Made by a program: the position numbers and the translations under genes. A DNA stretch of 64,000 nt from Sutcliffiella horikoshii. Lineage in GTDB: Bacteria; Bacillota; Bacilli; Bacillales; Bacillaceae_I. Of the stretch, positions 16,909-26,376 are shown in pieces. The stretch lies in assembly GCA_001636495.1 (NCBI GenBank), contig KV440964.1:1504666-1568665 (forward strand), read 5' to 3'. Position 1 is the first letter of the stretch, and each line of letters begins with the position of its first letter. The notes below the pieces were generated by a model, which saw only the letters and a list, made by a program, of their open reading frames with translations, ran no database searches and was not told the origin of the DNA.

Positions 16909-19053
16909 TTAACTATGGACTATCCTGTTCTCCCATTGAATATCTAGTTCATCTCCGTGTTCGATTAGGTCGTAGAACGATGCTTTCATTCCATTCTTCT
17001 TTAGAATAAAGGAGCCAGCTCCTTGGGGTCTTTCAATGTCTACGAATCGGAACATGTCTTGAAAGATAAATGGTTCTTTCCGTCTGACCATCAGTTGGAG
17101 ATGGTCGCCTCTATTCAACCTATCCTCTTCTTCTAACAATATCCCATTGCGGTAAAATTCAAGTAAGGTTTTTGAAAGCACCACTTTATTACCTTTGTAG
17201 GTGACGGAAATTTCCTGTTTCGTTTCATAGTGTTGAAGGATCGAGAGCATTTTGACTGTTGGACTTGCCGCCTTTTCCCAGACAATTTGATCATGATTGG
17301 AAAAAGTATCAGTGGCTGACACTTTGATACCATTCTTCTTAATCTGTATAGAAAAAGAAGGGAGGATGTTTTTTTCGTCATTAATGTAAATAGAAAACGG
17401 CTCAAGCATCTCTTCTGAAAGGCCAATGGTGGACCCTAGCACCTCCTTGATGGTCTTAGGATAGTGGAAGGTTATCTTGTCCCTGTCAGAAAGATATTTA
17501 TCCAAATTGGAAGGCTCGCCGTTCACTAATAACGTTGGGGGGAGGTTAATGTCAGTTCCATTCACTTGTAACGTTAACAACTCTTTCTCTTTTCCTATCA
17601 CCTGCCCAGCGGTTGCTTTAGCCGTTTCTCCATCTAAGCCTTTTTCCACCATAATAACGTCTCCACTTTCAATAGGGTCGAAGCTTTGAGCGGCCTCTCC
17701 ATTCTTATAGATTTTCGGTGCCTCTCCAAAACTGCCGGGAATGGTAATGTTTTTGCCGTTCACTTCCACTATCAATGCCAATCCAGGTTTTCCGACAAGC
17801 TTATTGATACTAATGCCTGAAGCTAAGATACTGTCACCGATTGTTAACTTTTTCACATCAAATAAGCGAACAGGCAGTTTATTGACGGTGACAGAAACAT
17901 ATTCAATCGGCTTTTCTTTTGCAGCAATGGCAATTCCGATAGGTGTAATAAATTCAGGTCCTTTTACAGGAACATCGGTAGGTTGAAGCTGCTGGATGGC
18001 GTCCACTCCTCGAATCGCAACACGATTTTCGGGTAATTCCAGTTTCTTCGCGATCAGAGATGGCAGGGAAGGCGTCAAACTGCCTCCACCTACTAGCATG
18101 ACTGCTTTAGGAGCTTTCTGGTTGTTCTGTCTTTTGATTTCATTCGTGATGGACGTTGCCAGTTTCTCGATAGAAGGGAAGATCTGCTCTATCATTTCTA
18201 GCTTGGTTAATGTCTGTTGGAAGCCGAGTACATCCGTAAAGGTGACTTCTTCTTGTGTCAGCAACTCTCTTTTAGCCTGTTCGGCCTGAGGGAAGTCCAA
18301 GAGAAAGGCATCACTGAGTCCTTCTGTAATCTCATCTCCTGCAACTGGTACCATCCCATAAGCGGTTACGGTTCCGTCCATGGATATGGCTACATCGGAG
18401 GTACCTGCTCCAATATCGACTAATGCAATATTAAGCCGTCGCATCGATGGTGGTATGAGGACATTAATCGCAGCAATTGGCTCAAGCGTCAATGCTTCAA
18501 GCTGCAAGTCGGAGCGTTGCAGAGCTGAAATCAAAGATTCCACGACAATCTTAGGAAGGAAGGTCGAGATGATTTCAACAGAAGCTTTTTCTCCGCGCTG
18601 ATCAAGAAGACTTCCAATCTCTTCTTCATCCAAATAATAACGGAGCACCGAATAACCGACACAGAAATACTGGTTGGCATGGTCGATCTCGTTCTCCTGC
18701 AGCAAGTTACATTGTGCTTCCTGAACTGCAGCCAGTTCAAGAAGGAAAATATCCTCTGCATTGAACAAGGCCTTCCCTTTGATATCCTGAGAGGCAAAAG
18801 CTGTTTTGGTTTTTAAGGCTCGTCCTGCAGCTGCTACACATACCTTGGTCAGAGGACCATGCTTTTCCTCCAATTGTTCCTTTACAAATGTTATCACCCT
18901 CGAGACAGCCAATATATCATGGATCTGTCCATCCAACATAGCACGTTCATCATGCTCTTTTACGACCATGTCGATAATGCGGAATTTATCGCGTTCTTTT
19001 TCCAATAGCAGGCCAACAACAGACCTTGTTCCAATGTCCAATGCGAAAATCAA
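16909..19053 (-). CDS. Long FtsA-like ASKHA-fold ATPase
   Basis: About 714 residues. The N-terminal half (about 1-340) is an FtsA/PilM-type actin-fold domain: phosphate 1 IFALDIGTRSVVGLLLEK, 'SHS2-like' insert, phosphate 2 NIALVDIGAGTSDVAI, adenosine motif VMLVGGGSLTPSLP. The C-terminal half, beta-rich with repeated GxP-NGE-like modules (NGKNITIPGSFGEA, VNGEPSNLDKYLSDRD), is not part of classical FtsA (about 440 residues). Such long proteins are annotated 'cell division protein FtsA' in Bacillales but are not the divisome FtsA. TTG 19053, six bases after GGTGA, gives MIFALDIG and is preferred; ATG 19083 is the alternative. No amphipathic membrane-targeting tail is evident. Confidence 0.82.
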   Translation of the reverse strand: MIFALDIGTRSVVGLLLEKERDKFRIIDMVVKEHDERAMLDGQIHDILAVSRVITFVKEQLEEKHGPLTKVCVAAAGRALKTKTAFASQDIKGKALFNAEDIFLLELAAVQEAQCNLLQENEIDHANQYFCVGYSVLRYYLDEEEIGSLLDQRGEKASVEIISTFLPKIVVESLISALQRSDLQLEALTLEPIAAINVLIPPSMRRLNIALVDIGAGTSDVAISMDGTVTAYGMVPVAGDEITEGLSDAFLLDFPQAEQAKRELLTQEEVTFTDVLGFQQTLTKLEMIEQIFPSIEKLATSITNEIKRQNNQKAPKAVMLVGGGSLTPSLPSLIAKKLELPENRVAIRGVDAIQQLQPTDVPVKGPEFITPIGIAIAAKEKPIEYVSVTVNKLPVRLFDVKKLTIGDSILASGISINKLVGKPGLALIVEVNGKNITIPGSFGEAPKIYKNGEAAQSFDPIESGDVIMVEKGLDGETAKATAGQVIGKEKELLTLQVNGTDINLPPTLLVNGEPSNLDKYLSDRDKITFHYPKTIKEVLGSTIGLSEEMLEPFSIYINDEKNILPSFSIQIKKNGIKVSATDTFSNHDQIVWEKAASPTVKMLSILQHYETKQEISVTYKGNKVVLSKTLLEFYRNGILLEEEDRLNRGDHLQLMVRRKEPFIFQDMFRFVDIERPQGAGSFILKKNGMKASFYDLIEHGDELDIQWENRIVHS

Positions 19054-19130
19054 AAAACATTCACCATCCCTATTTTGTCTCATATAATACTTTACCGCTT
19101 AAAAGCGTTTAATTAATAAAGAAAAAATCC

Positions 19131-19159
19131 GTGACATTCTGAAAGTCATCGTTTATAAT
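19131..19159 (+). promoter_or_regulatory. Promoter of aroA (SigA type)
   Basis: GTGACA (19131-19136), 17-base spacer, TATAAT (19154-19159), 63 bases upstream of the aroA start. Confidence 0.7.
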
Positions 19160-19222
19160 AACTAATTAATAGAAATGTACCACAACTCGGTACTGTTATA
19201 AATATAGAAAGGATGAATTTAT

Positions 19223-20299
19223 ATGAGTCATAACGAACTAGACGCCTTGCGAAAACAAGTCGAAGAACTCAACTTACAACTATTAGAGGTCATCAACAAG
19301 CGCGGTGAGCTTGTCCAGGAAATTGGAAAGCTGAAAGAAGCGCAAGGTGTAAATCGATATGACCCAGTCCGTGAAAGAAAAATGCTAGACTTGATCACGG
19401 AGCATAACGATGGTCCTTTCGAAACTTCCACTTTACAACATTTATTCAAAGAAATTTTCAAAGCAGGCTTGGAACTGCAAAAAGACGATCATAGAAAAGC
19501 ACTACTAGTTTCCCGTAAGAAAAAACCGGAAGATACAGTGGTAGAAGTAAAAGGTGTGAAAATTGGCGATGGATCTCAAAACTTCATCATTGGTCCTTGT
19601 GCAGTGGAAAGCTATGAACAGGTTGCACAAGTAGCACAAGCTGCGAAAGCGCAAGGAGTCAAACTGCTTCGCGGTGGTGCCTTCAAGCCTAGAACATCTC
19701 CTTATGACTTCCAAGGCCTTGGTCTTGAAGGATTAAAAATATTAAAACGTGTTGGTGATGAATTTGATATGGCTATTATCAGTGAAATCATCAACCCTGC
19801 AGATATTGAAGTGGCTTGCGACTACGTGGATGTCATCCAAATCGGTGCTCGTAACATGCAGAACTTCGAATTGCTGAAGGCCGCAGGAGCGGTGAAAAAA
19901 CCAGTACTTCTCAAAAGAGGATTGGCTGCAACCATCGATGAATTCGTCAATGCGGCAGAGTACATCATCTCTCAGGGGAATGACCAAATCATCCTATGTG
20001 AGCGTGGGATCAGAACGTACGAAAAAGCTACTAGAAATACATTAGATATTTCAGCTGTACCTATTCTGAAAAAAGAAACTCACTTACCTGTATTTGTGGA
20101 TGTAACACACTCCACTGGTAGAAAAGATCTTCTATTACCTACTGCAAAGGCTGCACTTGCAATCGGTGCAGATGGAGTGATGGCTGAAGTCCATCCTGAT
20201 CCGGCAGTCGCACTTTCTGACGCGGCACAGCAGATGGACATCGATCAGTTCAATGAGTTCATTACGGAATTACGCAGTCATTATTCGTACAAGTCATAA
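19223..20299 (+). CDS. aroA: Bifunctional 3-deoxy-7-phosphoheptulonate synthase / chorismate mutase
   Basis: A 358-residue fusion, the same length as B. subtilis AroA(G). Residues 1-90 are an AroQ-type chorismate mutase ([34 protein letters not shown]), which acts as the prephenate/chorismate feedback sensor. Residues 100-358 are a type I-beta DAHP synthase: [53 protein letters not shown] and [21 protein letters not shown]. It catalyses the first step of the shikimate pathway from PEP and erythrose 4-phosphate. AGAAAGGATG precedes the ATG. It lies directly upstream of ccpA as in B. subtilis. Confidence 0.96.
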   Translation: MSHNELDALRKQVEELNLQLLEVINKRGELVQEIGKLKEAQGVNRYDPVRERKMLDLITEHNDGPFETSTLQHLFKEIFKAGLELQKDDHRKALLVSRKKKPEDTVVEVKGVKIGDGSQNFIIGPCAVESYEQVAQVAQAAKAQGVKLLRGGAFKPRTSPYDFQGLGLEGLKILKRVGDEFDMAIISEIINPADIEVACDYVDVIQIGARNMQNFELLKAAGAVKKPVLLKRGLAATIDEFVNAAEYIISQGNDQIILCERGIRTYEKATRNTLDISAVPILKKETHLPVFVDVTHSTGRKDLLLPTAKAALAIGADGVMAEVHPDPAVALSDAAQQMDIDQFNEFITELRSHYSYKS

Positions 20300-20313
20300 T
20301 AACCATTTTCTCC

Positions 20314-20343
20314 AAGACGAGCGGATTAAAACGCTCGTCTTTT
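20314..20343 (+). terminator. aroA terminator
   Basis: AGACGAGCG / CGCTCGTCT with an 8-base loop, then TTTTCTTG. Confidence 0.85.
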
Positions 20344-20540
20344 CTTGTATTCATAAGTTTTCATAAGTTTTCATAAAAAATTTACATTTAGCAAAAGATA
20401 TTGGTAGGAGTATAGTAAATTCATTGCTTGTAGGCAAAGAATAACGTATGATTATTAGATAAATGCGTTATTTTGCCAAATTTATCTTATTAAATATTGC
20501 CTTACATAGATGCATGAAAATAGAAGGAGAGTGTGTGCGA

Positions 20541-21539
20541 ATGAACGTAACGATTTATGATGTTGCCAGAGAAGCCAATGTTTCTATGGCAACGGTTTCC
20601 CGCGTAGTAAATGGAAACCCGAATGTGAAACCCACAACAAGAAAAAAAGTATTGGAAGCCATCGAGCGCCTAGGCTATCGCCCAAATGCAGTGGCTAGAG
20701 GATTGGCAAGCAAGAAGACGACAACAGTTGGAGTAATCATCCCTGATATCTCCAATATCTTCTATGCAGAGCTAGCTCGCGGTATCGAGGATATTGCCAC
20801 CATGTATAAGTACAATATCATTTTAAGCAACTCTGACCAAAATGTGGACAAGGAATTACACCTGCTTAACACAATGCTCGGCAAGCAAGTGGATGGAATT
20901 GTTTTCATGAGTGGGAACATTACCGAGGAGCTTGCAGCGGAATTCGAAAGGTCCCCTGTACCGATCGTATTGGCAGCTTCCATTGAAAAAGACAATAAAG
21001 TTCCATCTGTAACGATTGATTATGTACAAGCATCCTTTGATGCTGTAACAGCATTGATTGAGAAGGGACACAAGCGCGTAGGTTATGTGTCAGGTCTATT
21101 TGAAGAACCGATTAATGGAGAGAAAAAGCTGACTGGCTATAAGCGTGCTTTAGAAGAAGCAGGCTTGTCCTATAATGAGGAAATTGTTCTGGAAGGGGAT
21201 TATTCCTATGATTCCGGAATTGAAGCGGTTGAAAAACTGATCAGTTTGGAAGAACGTCCGACAGCTATTTTTGTCGGAACCGATGAAATGGCATTAGGGG
21301 TTATCCATGGTGCTCAGGACAACGGACTGAATATTCCTGAAGACATCGAGGTTATCGGTTTTGATAATACTCGACTTGCAACAATGGTACGTCCACAGCT
21401 ATCCACAGTGGTCCAACCGATGTATGATATTGGTGCAGTAGCCATGAGACTACTAACAAAATTCATGAATAAAGAACAAGTAGAAGACCAAACTGTTGTA
21501 CTTCCACATAGAATTGAATTTAGACGCTCAACAAAATAA
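20541..21539 (+). CDS. ccpA: Catabolite control protein A
   Basis: A 332-residue LacI-family regulator that, with HPr-Ser-P, binds cre sites. The N-terminal helix-turn-helix is [23 protein letters not shown] and the hinge helix is [13 protein letters not shown]. The periplasmic-binding-like core begins [24 protein letters not shown] and ends [14 protein letters not shown]. Length is within two residues of B. subtilis CcpA. ATG 20541 follows AAGGAGA; the frame is open 26 codons further back but without the family start. A cre-like site it may bind lies at 26232 in the acuA-acsA spacer. Confidence 0.97.
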   Translation: MNVTIYDVAREANVSMATVSRVVNGNPNVKPTTRKKVLEAIERLGYRPNAVARGLASKKTTTVGVIIPDISNIFYAELARGIEDIATMYKYNIILSNSDQNVDKELHLLNTMLGKQVDGIVFMSGNITEELAAEFERSPVPIVLAASIEKDNKVPSVTIDYVQASFDAVTALIEKGHKRVGYVSGLFEEPINGEKKLTGYKRALEEAGLSYNEEIVLEGDYSYDSGIEAVEKLISLEERPTAIFVGTDEMALGVIHGAQDNGLNIPEDIEVIGFDNTRLATMVRPQLSTVVQPMYDIGAVAMRLLTKFMNKEQVEDQTVVLPHRIEFRRSTK

Positions 21540-21565
21540 AAAAGCTGTCGATATAGATAGTAAAA

Positions 21566-21602
21566 GAAGAGGACAAAAGCTACAACCTTTGTCCTCTTTC
21601 TT
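21566..21602 (+). terminator. ccpA terminator
   Basis: AGAGGACAAA / TTTGTCCTCT with an 11-base loop, then TTCTTT. Confidence 0.85.
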
Positions 21603-21644
21603 TATCTTAAAATGTTAATTCAAGTGATTACACAACTTTCCCCA

Positions 21645-21772
21645 GTTGACTGGAGTGTAAGGTGGGAGACTCCTGCGGGGGAGAAACGGTAGCTTGAGAC
21701 CCCACAGGCGAAGCCGAGGAGGCTCGAGCACCGTCCCGCGGAAAGCGACCACCTGAAACGGAAGGAAACTGG
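21645..21772 (-). repeat. Structured intergenic repeat, copy 3 (inverted)
   Basis: Begins GTTGACTGGAG and carries GGGAGACTCCTGCGGG, GAGGAGGCTCGAGCACCGTCC and CGCGGAAAGCGACCACCTG, the reverse-strand counterpart of copies 1 and 4. It is more diverged than those and lacks the clean right border. It lies between the ccpA terminator and motP. Confidence 0.8.
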
Positions 21773-21831
21773 GAGTTATTGAAGTAAGTTATTAAAAACA
21801 AACAAGAGCGTTTAAGGTCAGGGGAGACAGT

Positions 21832-22647
21832 ATGAAAAAGTTTGATTTGTTAACACCAATAGGTCTTGTACTCGGTTTAGCAATGATTTTGTTCGGTATC
21901 GTCAATAATTCAGGATTCGGTGGTGCAAGCAACTTCTTGCATCTTCCCTCTTTTTTAATAGTAATAGGGGGAACGCTTGGTGCTTTATTAATTACGTTCA
22001 ATCTTAAAGAAATGAAGGTAATGCCGACTGTAGTGAAAGCAGCTTTTTCCAGACAGGAAAATGAATTACCGAATCTAATTGAAACATTTGTAAGACTTTC
22101 AGACCGAGCGAGAAGAGAAGGGTTACTGGCACTTGAGGCAGAGCTAGAAGAAGTAGAAGATGCTTTTATAAAAAAAGGCGTGCTACTTGCAGTGGACGGG
22201 GTGGAGCCTGAAGTGATTCATGATATCATGAATGCAGAAATCTCCGCCATGGAAGAAAGGCATCTGAAGGGAAGAAGCATTTTGGAAAAAGCGGGGGATT
22301 ATGCTCCGTCATGGGGGATGATCGGAACGCTCATCGGATTGGTTTTGATGCTAAAAAACCTGAATGACCCGACCACGCTCGGACCTAATATGGCAATTGC
22401 CATTCTGACAACATTATACGGCACCCTTTTAGCCAATCTTGTTTTTCTCCCAATGGCTAGTAAACTGGCTAATAAGACAGAAAAAGAAGTTTTCTTGAAA
22501 CAGATTATCATAGAAGGGGTCATTGGCGTTCAATCAGGTCAAAACCCAAAAATATTGGAGGAAAAACTATCCGCTTTCCTTTCCAAACAAGATCGTGTAA
22601 AAAAAGATGAAGCAGTGGCTGAAACGCTTGAGGAGAATTTCCAATGA
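21832..22647 (+). CDS. motP: Sodium-type flagellar stator protein MotP
   Basis: A 271-residue MotA/ExbB-family protein with four membrane helices: about 6-26, 33-52, 150-170 and 183-203. SWGMIGTLIGLVLMLKNLNDPTTLGPNMAIAILTTLYGTLLANLVFLPMASKL is the conserved pore-lining TM3-TM4 pair. The large cytoplasmic loop (about 55-145) carries charged residues that contact FliG. It is paired with motS by a 4-base overlap, next to ccpA, as in B. subtilis, where MotPS is a Na+-driven stator. Ion choice is taken from that orthology. Confidence 0.93.
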   Translation: MKKFDLLTPIGLVLGLAMILFGIVNNSGFGGASNFLHLPSFLIVIGGTLGALLITFNLKEMKVMPTVVKAAFSRQENELPNLIETFVRLSDRARREGLLALEAELEEVEDAFIKKGVLLAVDGVEPEVIHDIMNAEISAMEERHLKGRSILEKAGDYAPSWGMIGTLIGLVLMLKNLNDPTTLGPNMAIAILTTLYGTLLANLVFLPMASKLANKTEKEVFLKQIIIEGVIGVQSGQNPKILEEKLSAFLSKQDRVKKDEAVAETLEENFQ

Positions 22648-23411
22648 TCCGCAAAAAAAGGGCAGCAGCTGAAAAAGGTGCACCTAAGTGGATGGTTACA
22701 TTTTCCGATTTGTTCATGCTGGTCCTTGTATTTTTCATATTACTTTTTTCCATGTCACAGATAGATTTAGTGAAGTTTAAAGCGGTGGCAGAATCATTCA
22801 AGCAGGTGAATATTCTGGATTATAATCCTTCTGCTGTCCCTTTTGAGAATCCGACGGACTTTTCCGTTAACACAGAATCCACCAACAATCAGGATGATGT
22901 TTCCAAAGAACCAGAGAATACACAAACGGTATCGGAAACGGATAGCCTTCAGGAGTTACTGGTGGAAGTGCAGGTATTCTTAGCGGAAAATGACCTAGAA
23001 GATGTGGTAGTTGCGAACAGGACAGAACGTGGCATTGTGCTTGTTCTGGAAGAGAAAGTGTTATATGAGACGGCGGAGGCAAGAATCCTTCCCATCGCTC
23101 ATCCTTTCTTGGATAAGGTGGGAACGCTTTTAACTAAAATACCTAACTTGGTCAAGATAGAAGGGCATACGGATAATCGTCCGATCTCAACCGACAAATT
23201 CCCTTCCAACTGGGAATTGTCTGCGGCAAGAGCAAGTAGTGTCATTCGCTATCTGGTGAATTCTCACGACTTGGCCCCTGAGCGCTTTGTTGCAGTAGGG
23301 TATGGGGATACTAGGCCGATTGTGGAGAATACCTCTAGTGAAAATTATCAGAAGAATAGACGGGTCGAGATTGTCATATCTGATCCACAGCAGGAAGAAA
23401 GAGTGGACTGA
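22644..23411 (+). CDS. motS: Sodium-type flagellar stator protein MotS
   Basis: A 255-residue MotB-family protein. A single N-terminal helix (WMVTFSDLFMLVLVFFILLFSM) contains the ion-binding Asp of the FSDLF motif near residue 22. A variable linker rich in Glu, Asn and Thr is followed by an OmpA-like peptidoglycan-binding domain: KIEGHTDNRPIS, NWELSAARASSVIRYL, RFVAVGYGDTRPI, NRRVEIVI. The ATG overlaps the motP stop (ATGA). B. subtilis MotS is about a dozen residues shorter; the difference is in the linker. Confidence 0.94.
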   Translation: MIRKKRAAAEKGAPKWMVTFSDLFMLVLVFFILLFSMSQIDLVKFKAVAESFKQVNILDYNPSAVPFENPTDFSVNTESTNNQDDVSKEPENTQTVSETDSLQELLVEVQVFLAENDLEDVVVANRTERGIVLVLEEKVLYETAEARILPIAHPFLDKVGTLLTKIPNLVKIEGHTDNRPISTDKFPSNWELSAARASSVIRYLVNSHDLAPERFVAVGYGDTRPIVENTSSENYQKNRRVEIVISDPQQEERVD

Positions 23412-23418
23412 AAAAAAC

Positions 23419-23467
23419 GAAAAACCAGCTCTTCAACGCATAAAAGCGTAGGGCTGGTTTTTTATGT
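23419..23467 (+). terminator. motPS terminator
   Basis: AAAAACCAGC / GCTGGTTTTTT with a loop that contains a second small stem (ACGC / GCGT). Confidence 0.85.
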
Positions 23468-23478
23468 CTCTTAGCAAA

Positions 23479-23602
23479 GTTGATTTCCGTTCCAGGCGCT
23501 TCGCTTTCCTGCGGGCGGTCCGGGAGCCTCCTCACTCCGTTGCGGGGTTCTCCCCTGTCCCTTCCTCCCGCGGGAGTCTGCGCGCCTTCCACTACAATCA
23601 AC
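23479..23602 (+). repeat. Structured intergenic repeat, copy 4
   Basis: About 124 bp from GTTGATT to AATCAAC, very close to copy 1. It separates the convergent motS and acuC genes. Confidence 0.88.
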
Positions 23603-23651
23603 TAGGTTCTTCCATCTCCATTGGAGTAGACAGTTTATTATCTATTTTATC

Positions 23652-24827
23652 TTATCCAATCTGTGAATTGTCTTTTCGCAGGTGGCTGATAGGGTATAAG
23701 GCTTTCATTAGGATTTGTTTGTTTTTTTCGGTGATTTCCTGTTTGCGCGGGATAGGTTTGTACAAATCTGCTTTGTCTTCCCATGTATCAGGTAGTTCTA
23801 CCGGTGATTTATCTTTCCATTCATTGATCCAATCTTCTGACAAAAATCCTTGCACGTCGTTTTTTTCAATCATTTCCAACCAAACATGAGACCAAGCCCT
23901 TGGTACGACTCTCCAAATATCATAGCCCCCGCCGCCAACGCCAATCCATCTACCTTTGCAATGTTGGTGGGCAATCTTATGAGCGAGCTTAGGTATCTCC
24001 CTATACACCCTTATAGAAGTGGATAGGTGAGTAAGGGGGTCATAATAATGAGCGTCTGCTCCATTTTGGGTAAGAATAACATCAGGCTTAAAGAAATCGG
24101 CAATTTCCGTTAGTGCTTGTTCGTACACTTCCAAGAAAGAATCGTCTTCAGTGAAGGCGTCAACCGGGATATTGAAAGAATACCCGTACCCGTCTCCTTG
24201 GCCGCGCTCGTTTACATTACCTGTCCCAGGGAATAAATAACGCCCAGTTTCATGTATGGACAGGGTACAGACTTCGGGGTCCTCGTAAAACGCCCACTGA
24301 ACACCGTCACCATGATGAGCATCGGTATCGACGTAAAGAACTCGCGCTTTATATTTTTCCTGAAGGTACTTGATGGCCACGGCCGTATCATTGTAGATAC
24401 AGAAGCCGGATGCCTTCCCGCGGAATCCATGATGAAGGCCTCCGCCAAGATTCAGAGCATGCTCGGACTTACCGGTCATGACCTGATCCACAGCGGTTAA
24501 GGTTCCCCCTACAAGTAGAGCGCTCGCCTCATGCATGTTCGGAAAGATGGGAGTGTCCTCCGTTCCAAGACCATAATTGTTCGCTTCTTCTTTAGGCAAT
24601 TGCCCTTTTCCAGCCAATTTTACAGCTTCAATATAGCGCGGGTCATGTACCAGCGCCAATTCCTCATCTGTTGCCATTCTGGGAGGAACAATGTCCTGAA
24701 ATGACAGAAACTTGCTTTTTTGCAACAAATCATATGTCAGTTTGACTCTCAGTTGATTGAAAGGATGATTTTCGCTGAATTTATACGTTTGAAAATCATC
24801 CGAGTAAACAAAGACAGCTTTTTTCAT
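23652..24827 (-). CDS. acuC: Protein deacetylase AcuC (class I HDAC-like)
   Basis: A 391-residue zinc-dependent deacetylase. Family motifs are SENHPFNQLRVKLTYDLL, LGGGLHHGFRGKASGFCIYND, the metal/catalytic DTDAHHGDGVQWAFY, and ILTQNGADAHYYDPL. In B. subtilis AcuC removes the acetyl group that AcuA puts on acetyl-CoA synthetase AcsA. ATG 24827 overlaps the acuB stop (ATGA), which fixes the start; nine upstream codons belong to acuB. The gene is intact even though acuA in the same operon is interrupted. Confidence 0.95.
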   Translation of the reverse strand: MKKAVFVYSDDFQTYKFSENHPFNQLRVKLTYDLLQKSKFLSFQDIVPPRMATDEELALVHDPRYIEAVKLAGKGQLPKEEANNYGLGTEDTPIFPNMHEASALLVGGTLTAVDQVMTGKSEHALNLGGGLHHGFRGKASGFCIYNDTAVAIKYLQEKYKARVLYVDTDAHHGDGVQWAFYEDPEVCTLSIHETGRYLFPGTGNVNERGQGDGYGYSFNIPVDAFTEDDSFLEVYEQALTEIADFFKPDVILTQNGADAHYYDPLTHLSTSIRVYREIPKLAHKIAHQHCKGRWIGVGGGGYDIWRVVPRAWSHVWLEMIEKNDVQGFLSEDWINEWKDKSPVELPDTWEDKADLYKPIPRKQEITEKNKQILMKALYPISHLRKDNSQIG

Positions 24828-25468
24828 GAGGTTACACCCGGCAAGTTTGGCCATAGGACTTCATAGCCTTCCTCCTGTAAGTCGTGGATGACGCCTGTTG
24901 GGTTCATCGTTTGTACACGGAAGACTAGTATTTTAGACTGCTCATCCTGATGAGGGTAGACAAGCACACTGAGAATATTCAACTTTCTTCTACTGAGAAT
25001 GGAGGTCACTTCAGCCAATTTACCGGCGATATTTTCCACCTTCACTTCAAACTGGGAAGCCGGTTGGTTTGCGCCTGTCAATTGGACAAAAGTGTACAGC
25101 AGGTCCGTCTCTGTGACGATTCCAACCAGTTTTGAATCCTGAATGATTGGAAGACAGCCAATCTTATATTCATAAAAAGTGGCTGCCACCTCCTCGACGA
25201 AGTCTAGAGGATGCCCAGTCAATAGGTTGGTCTTCATCACTTTTGAAAGGGGCTGTTGCAAATCCTCTTGCGTACTGTTTCCGTACAAGGCAGCCTGCAG
25301 TCCATTCCGTACATCCCTATCAGAAATGATTCCGACCAATTGCTGATTGGCATTTATAATTGGAATGTGGCGGATGCTCTTTTCTTCCATAAGGAGAAGG
25401 GCACGCTCGACTGTATCCGTCGGAAGCAATGTGAATACATCTTTCTTCATAATTCTTTCTACAATCAT
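24824..25468 (-). CDS. acuB: AcuB, CBS-domain/ACT-domain protein of the acetoin/acetate operon
   Basis: A 214-residue cytoplasmic protein with two CBS domains (about 1-60 and 75-130; IRHIPIINANQQLVGIISDRDVR and IGCLPIIQDSKLVGIVTETDLL) and a C-terminal ACT-like domain (about 138-214). CBS pairs usually bind adenine nucleotides, so it may report energy state, but AcuB function is unproved. It is the middle gene of acuABC; AAGGAGGAAAG precedes the ATG at 25468. Confidence 0.93.
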   Translation of the reverse strand: MIVERIMKKDVFTLLPTDTVERALLLMEEKSIRHIPIINANQQLVGIISDRDVRNGLQAALYGNSTQEDLQQPLSKVMKTNLLTGHPLDFVEEVAATFYEYKIGCLPIIQDSKLVGIVTETDLLYTFVQLTGANQPASQFEVKVENIAGKLAEVTSILSRRKLNILSVLVYPHQDEQSKILVFRVQTMNPTGVIHDLQEEGYEVLWPNLPGVTS

Positions 25469-25513
25469 GGTCTTTCCTCCTTGTCAAACAAGTTCCGATT
25501 AAGACATCATATG

Positions 25514-26146
25514 CTAGTACATAAAGCGGTTGTGAAAGCGAAGTTGATCAAATCTCTGCACGGATTCAGGATCGATATTCTTTCCGATTCTGGCCATCAG
25601 ACAGTTGGCAGGATGAGAGCTGATTTCCGGGTCATCGGTTGCATAGTATTCCAGACCACCGGCGTTCATCATCTTCTACATTATTTTTCGATACTCCCAG
25701 ACGTTCAGACCGGTTCCCTTCAAATCCCAATGCCAGTAATATTCTGTTGTTATAACAATATAGTTTTCCATCATGTCATCCATCATGGATACTTGTAACA
25801 GTGATTTACCCACAGAGCTGCCGCGAACTTCCGGTACCACTTCAATAGCACCAAGCTCAATGAGGTTTGCCATCTTGCCTTCGGACCATCTCTCCATCGG
25901 ATCTGGATATAAATACGTAACATATCCAACAATGGTATCTTGTGTTCTTGCAATGATGATTCTGCCCTCTGGTAGACCAGCAATCTCAATCAGGGCTTTT
26001 CTTTGCTGCTCAGGAGGTCTAAATGCAACAAGGTCCTTGTGAAACTCATAGCTTGCAAGCTTCTCGGGAGTAACAGGCCCCTCAATGATCAAACGGCTGT
26101 TTCTTGTTTTAATTTCTTTGGCATTATACGTTTTTCTATGTTCCAT
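25514..26146 (-). pseudogene. acuA: AcuA protein acetyltransferase, interrupted by an in-frame amber stop
   Basis: The frame from ATG 26146 gives 156 residues to a TAG at 25676-25678. Continuing in the same frame past that single codon gives a further 54 residues (KMMNAGGLEYYATDDPEI... to QLRFHNRFMY) and a natural TAG at 25514-25516. The total of 210 codons plus stop equals B. subtilis AcuA, where the interrupted position is Glu by memory (GAG to TAG is one change). The GNAT core, including VRGSSVGKSLL for acetyl-CoA, lies before the stop. AcuA acetylates and so inactivates AcsA. A truncated but partly active protein, suppression, or a base-call error are alternatives. Confidence 0.88.
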
Positions 26147-26231
26147 CTAAGTTCCCACCCACTTTTACCTACAAGAATAATAGTAAATCTCTAGCTATAT
26201 TTTCTCATTTTACTAGAAAAACACAAGAAAA

Positions 26232-26245
26232 ATAAAACGCTTTCA
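26232..26245. promoter_or_regulatory. cre site (CcpA operator) between acuA and acsA
   Basis: ATAAAACGCTTTCA, on the other strand TGAAAGCGTTTTAT, matches the cre pattern TGWAANCGNTNWCA at nearly all positions. It lies 86 bases before acuA and 132 before acsA. A cre in this divergent spacer is known in B. subtilis. Confidence 0.8.
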
Positions 26246-26313
26246 CGGCATTCTATCTCTAGTCTACTAGAAAATACAAAATTATTCATGTAATAATATC
26301 AATTTTTAAAAAA

Positions 26314-26342
26314 TTGAGAAAAAATACTATCTGTACTATAAT
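26314..26342 (+). promoter_or_regulatory. acsA promoter (SigA)
   Basis: TTGAGA (26314-26319), 17-base spacer, perfect TATAAT (26337-26342), 34 bases upstream of the start codon. Confidence 0.85.
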
Positions 26343-26376
26343 AGAGGTGTAGATTATACATAAGGGGTGTTTGTGG

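Noticed and set aside
20349-20378. Short direct repeats of ATAAGTTTTC upstream of ccpA
   Set aside because: Only two to three copies of a simple AT-rich word; no sign of function beyond chance or slippage.
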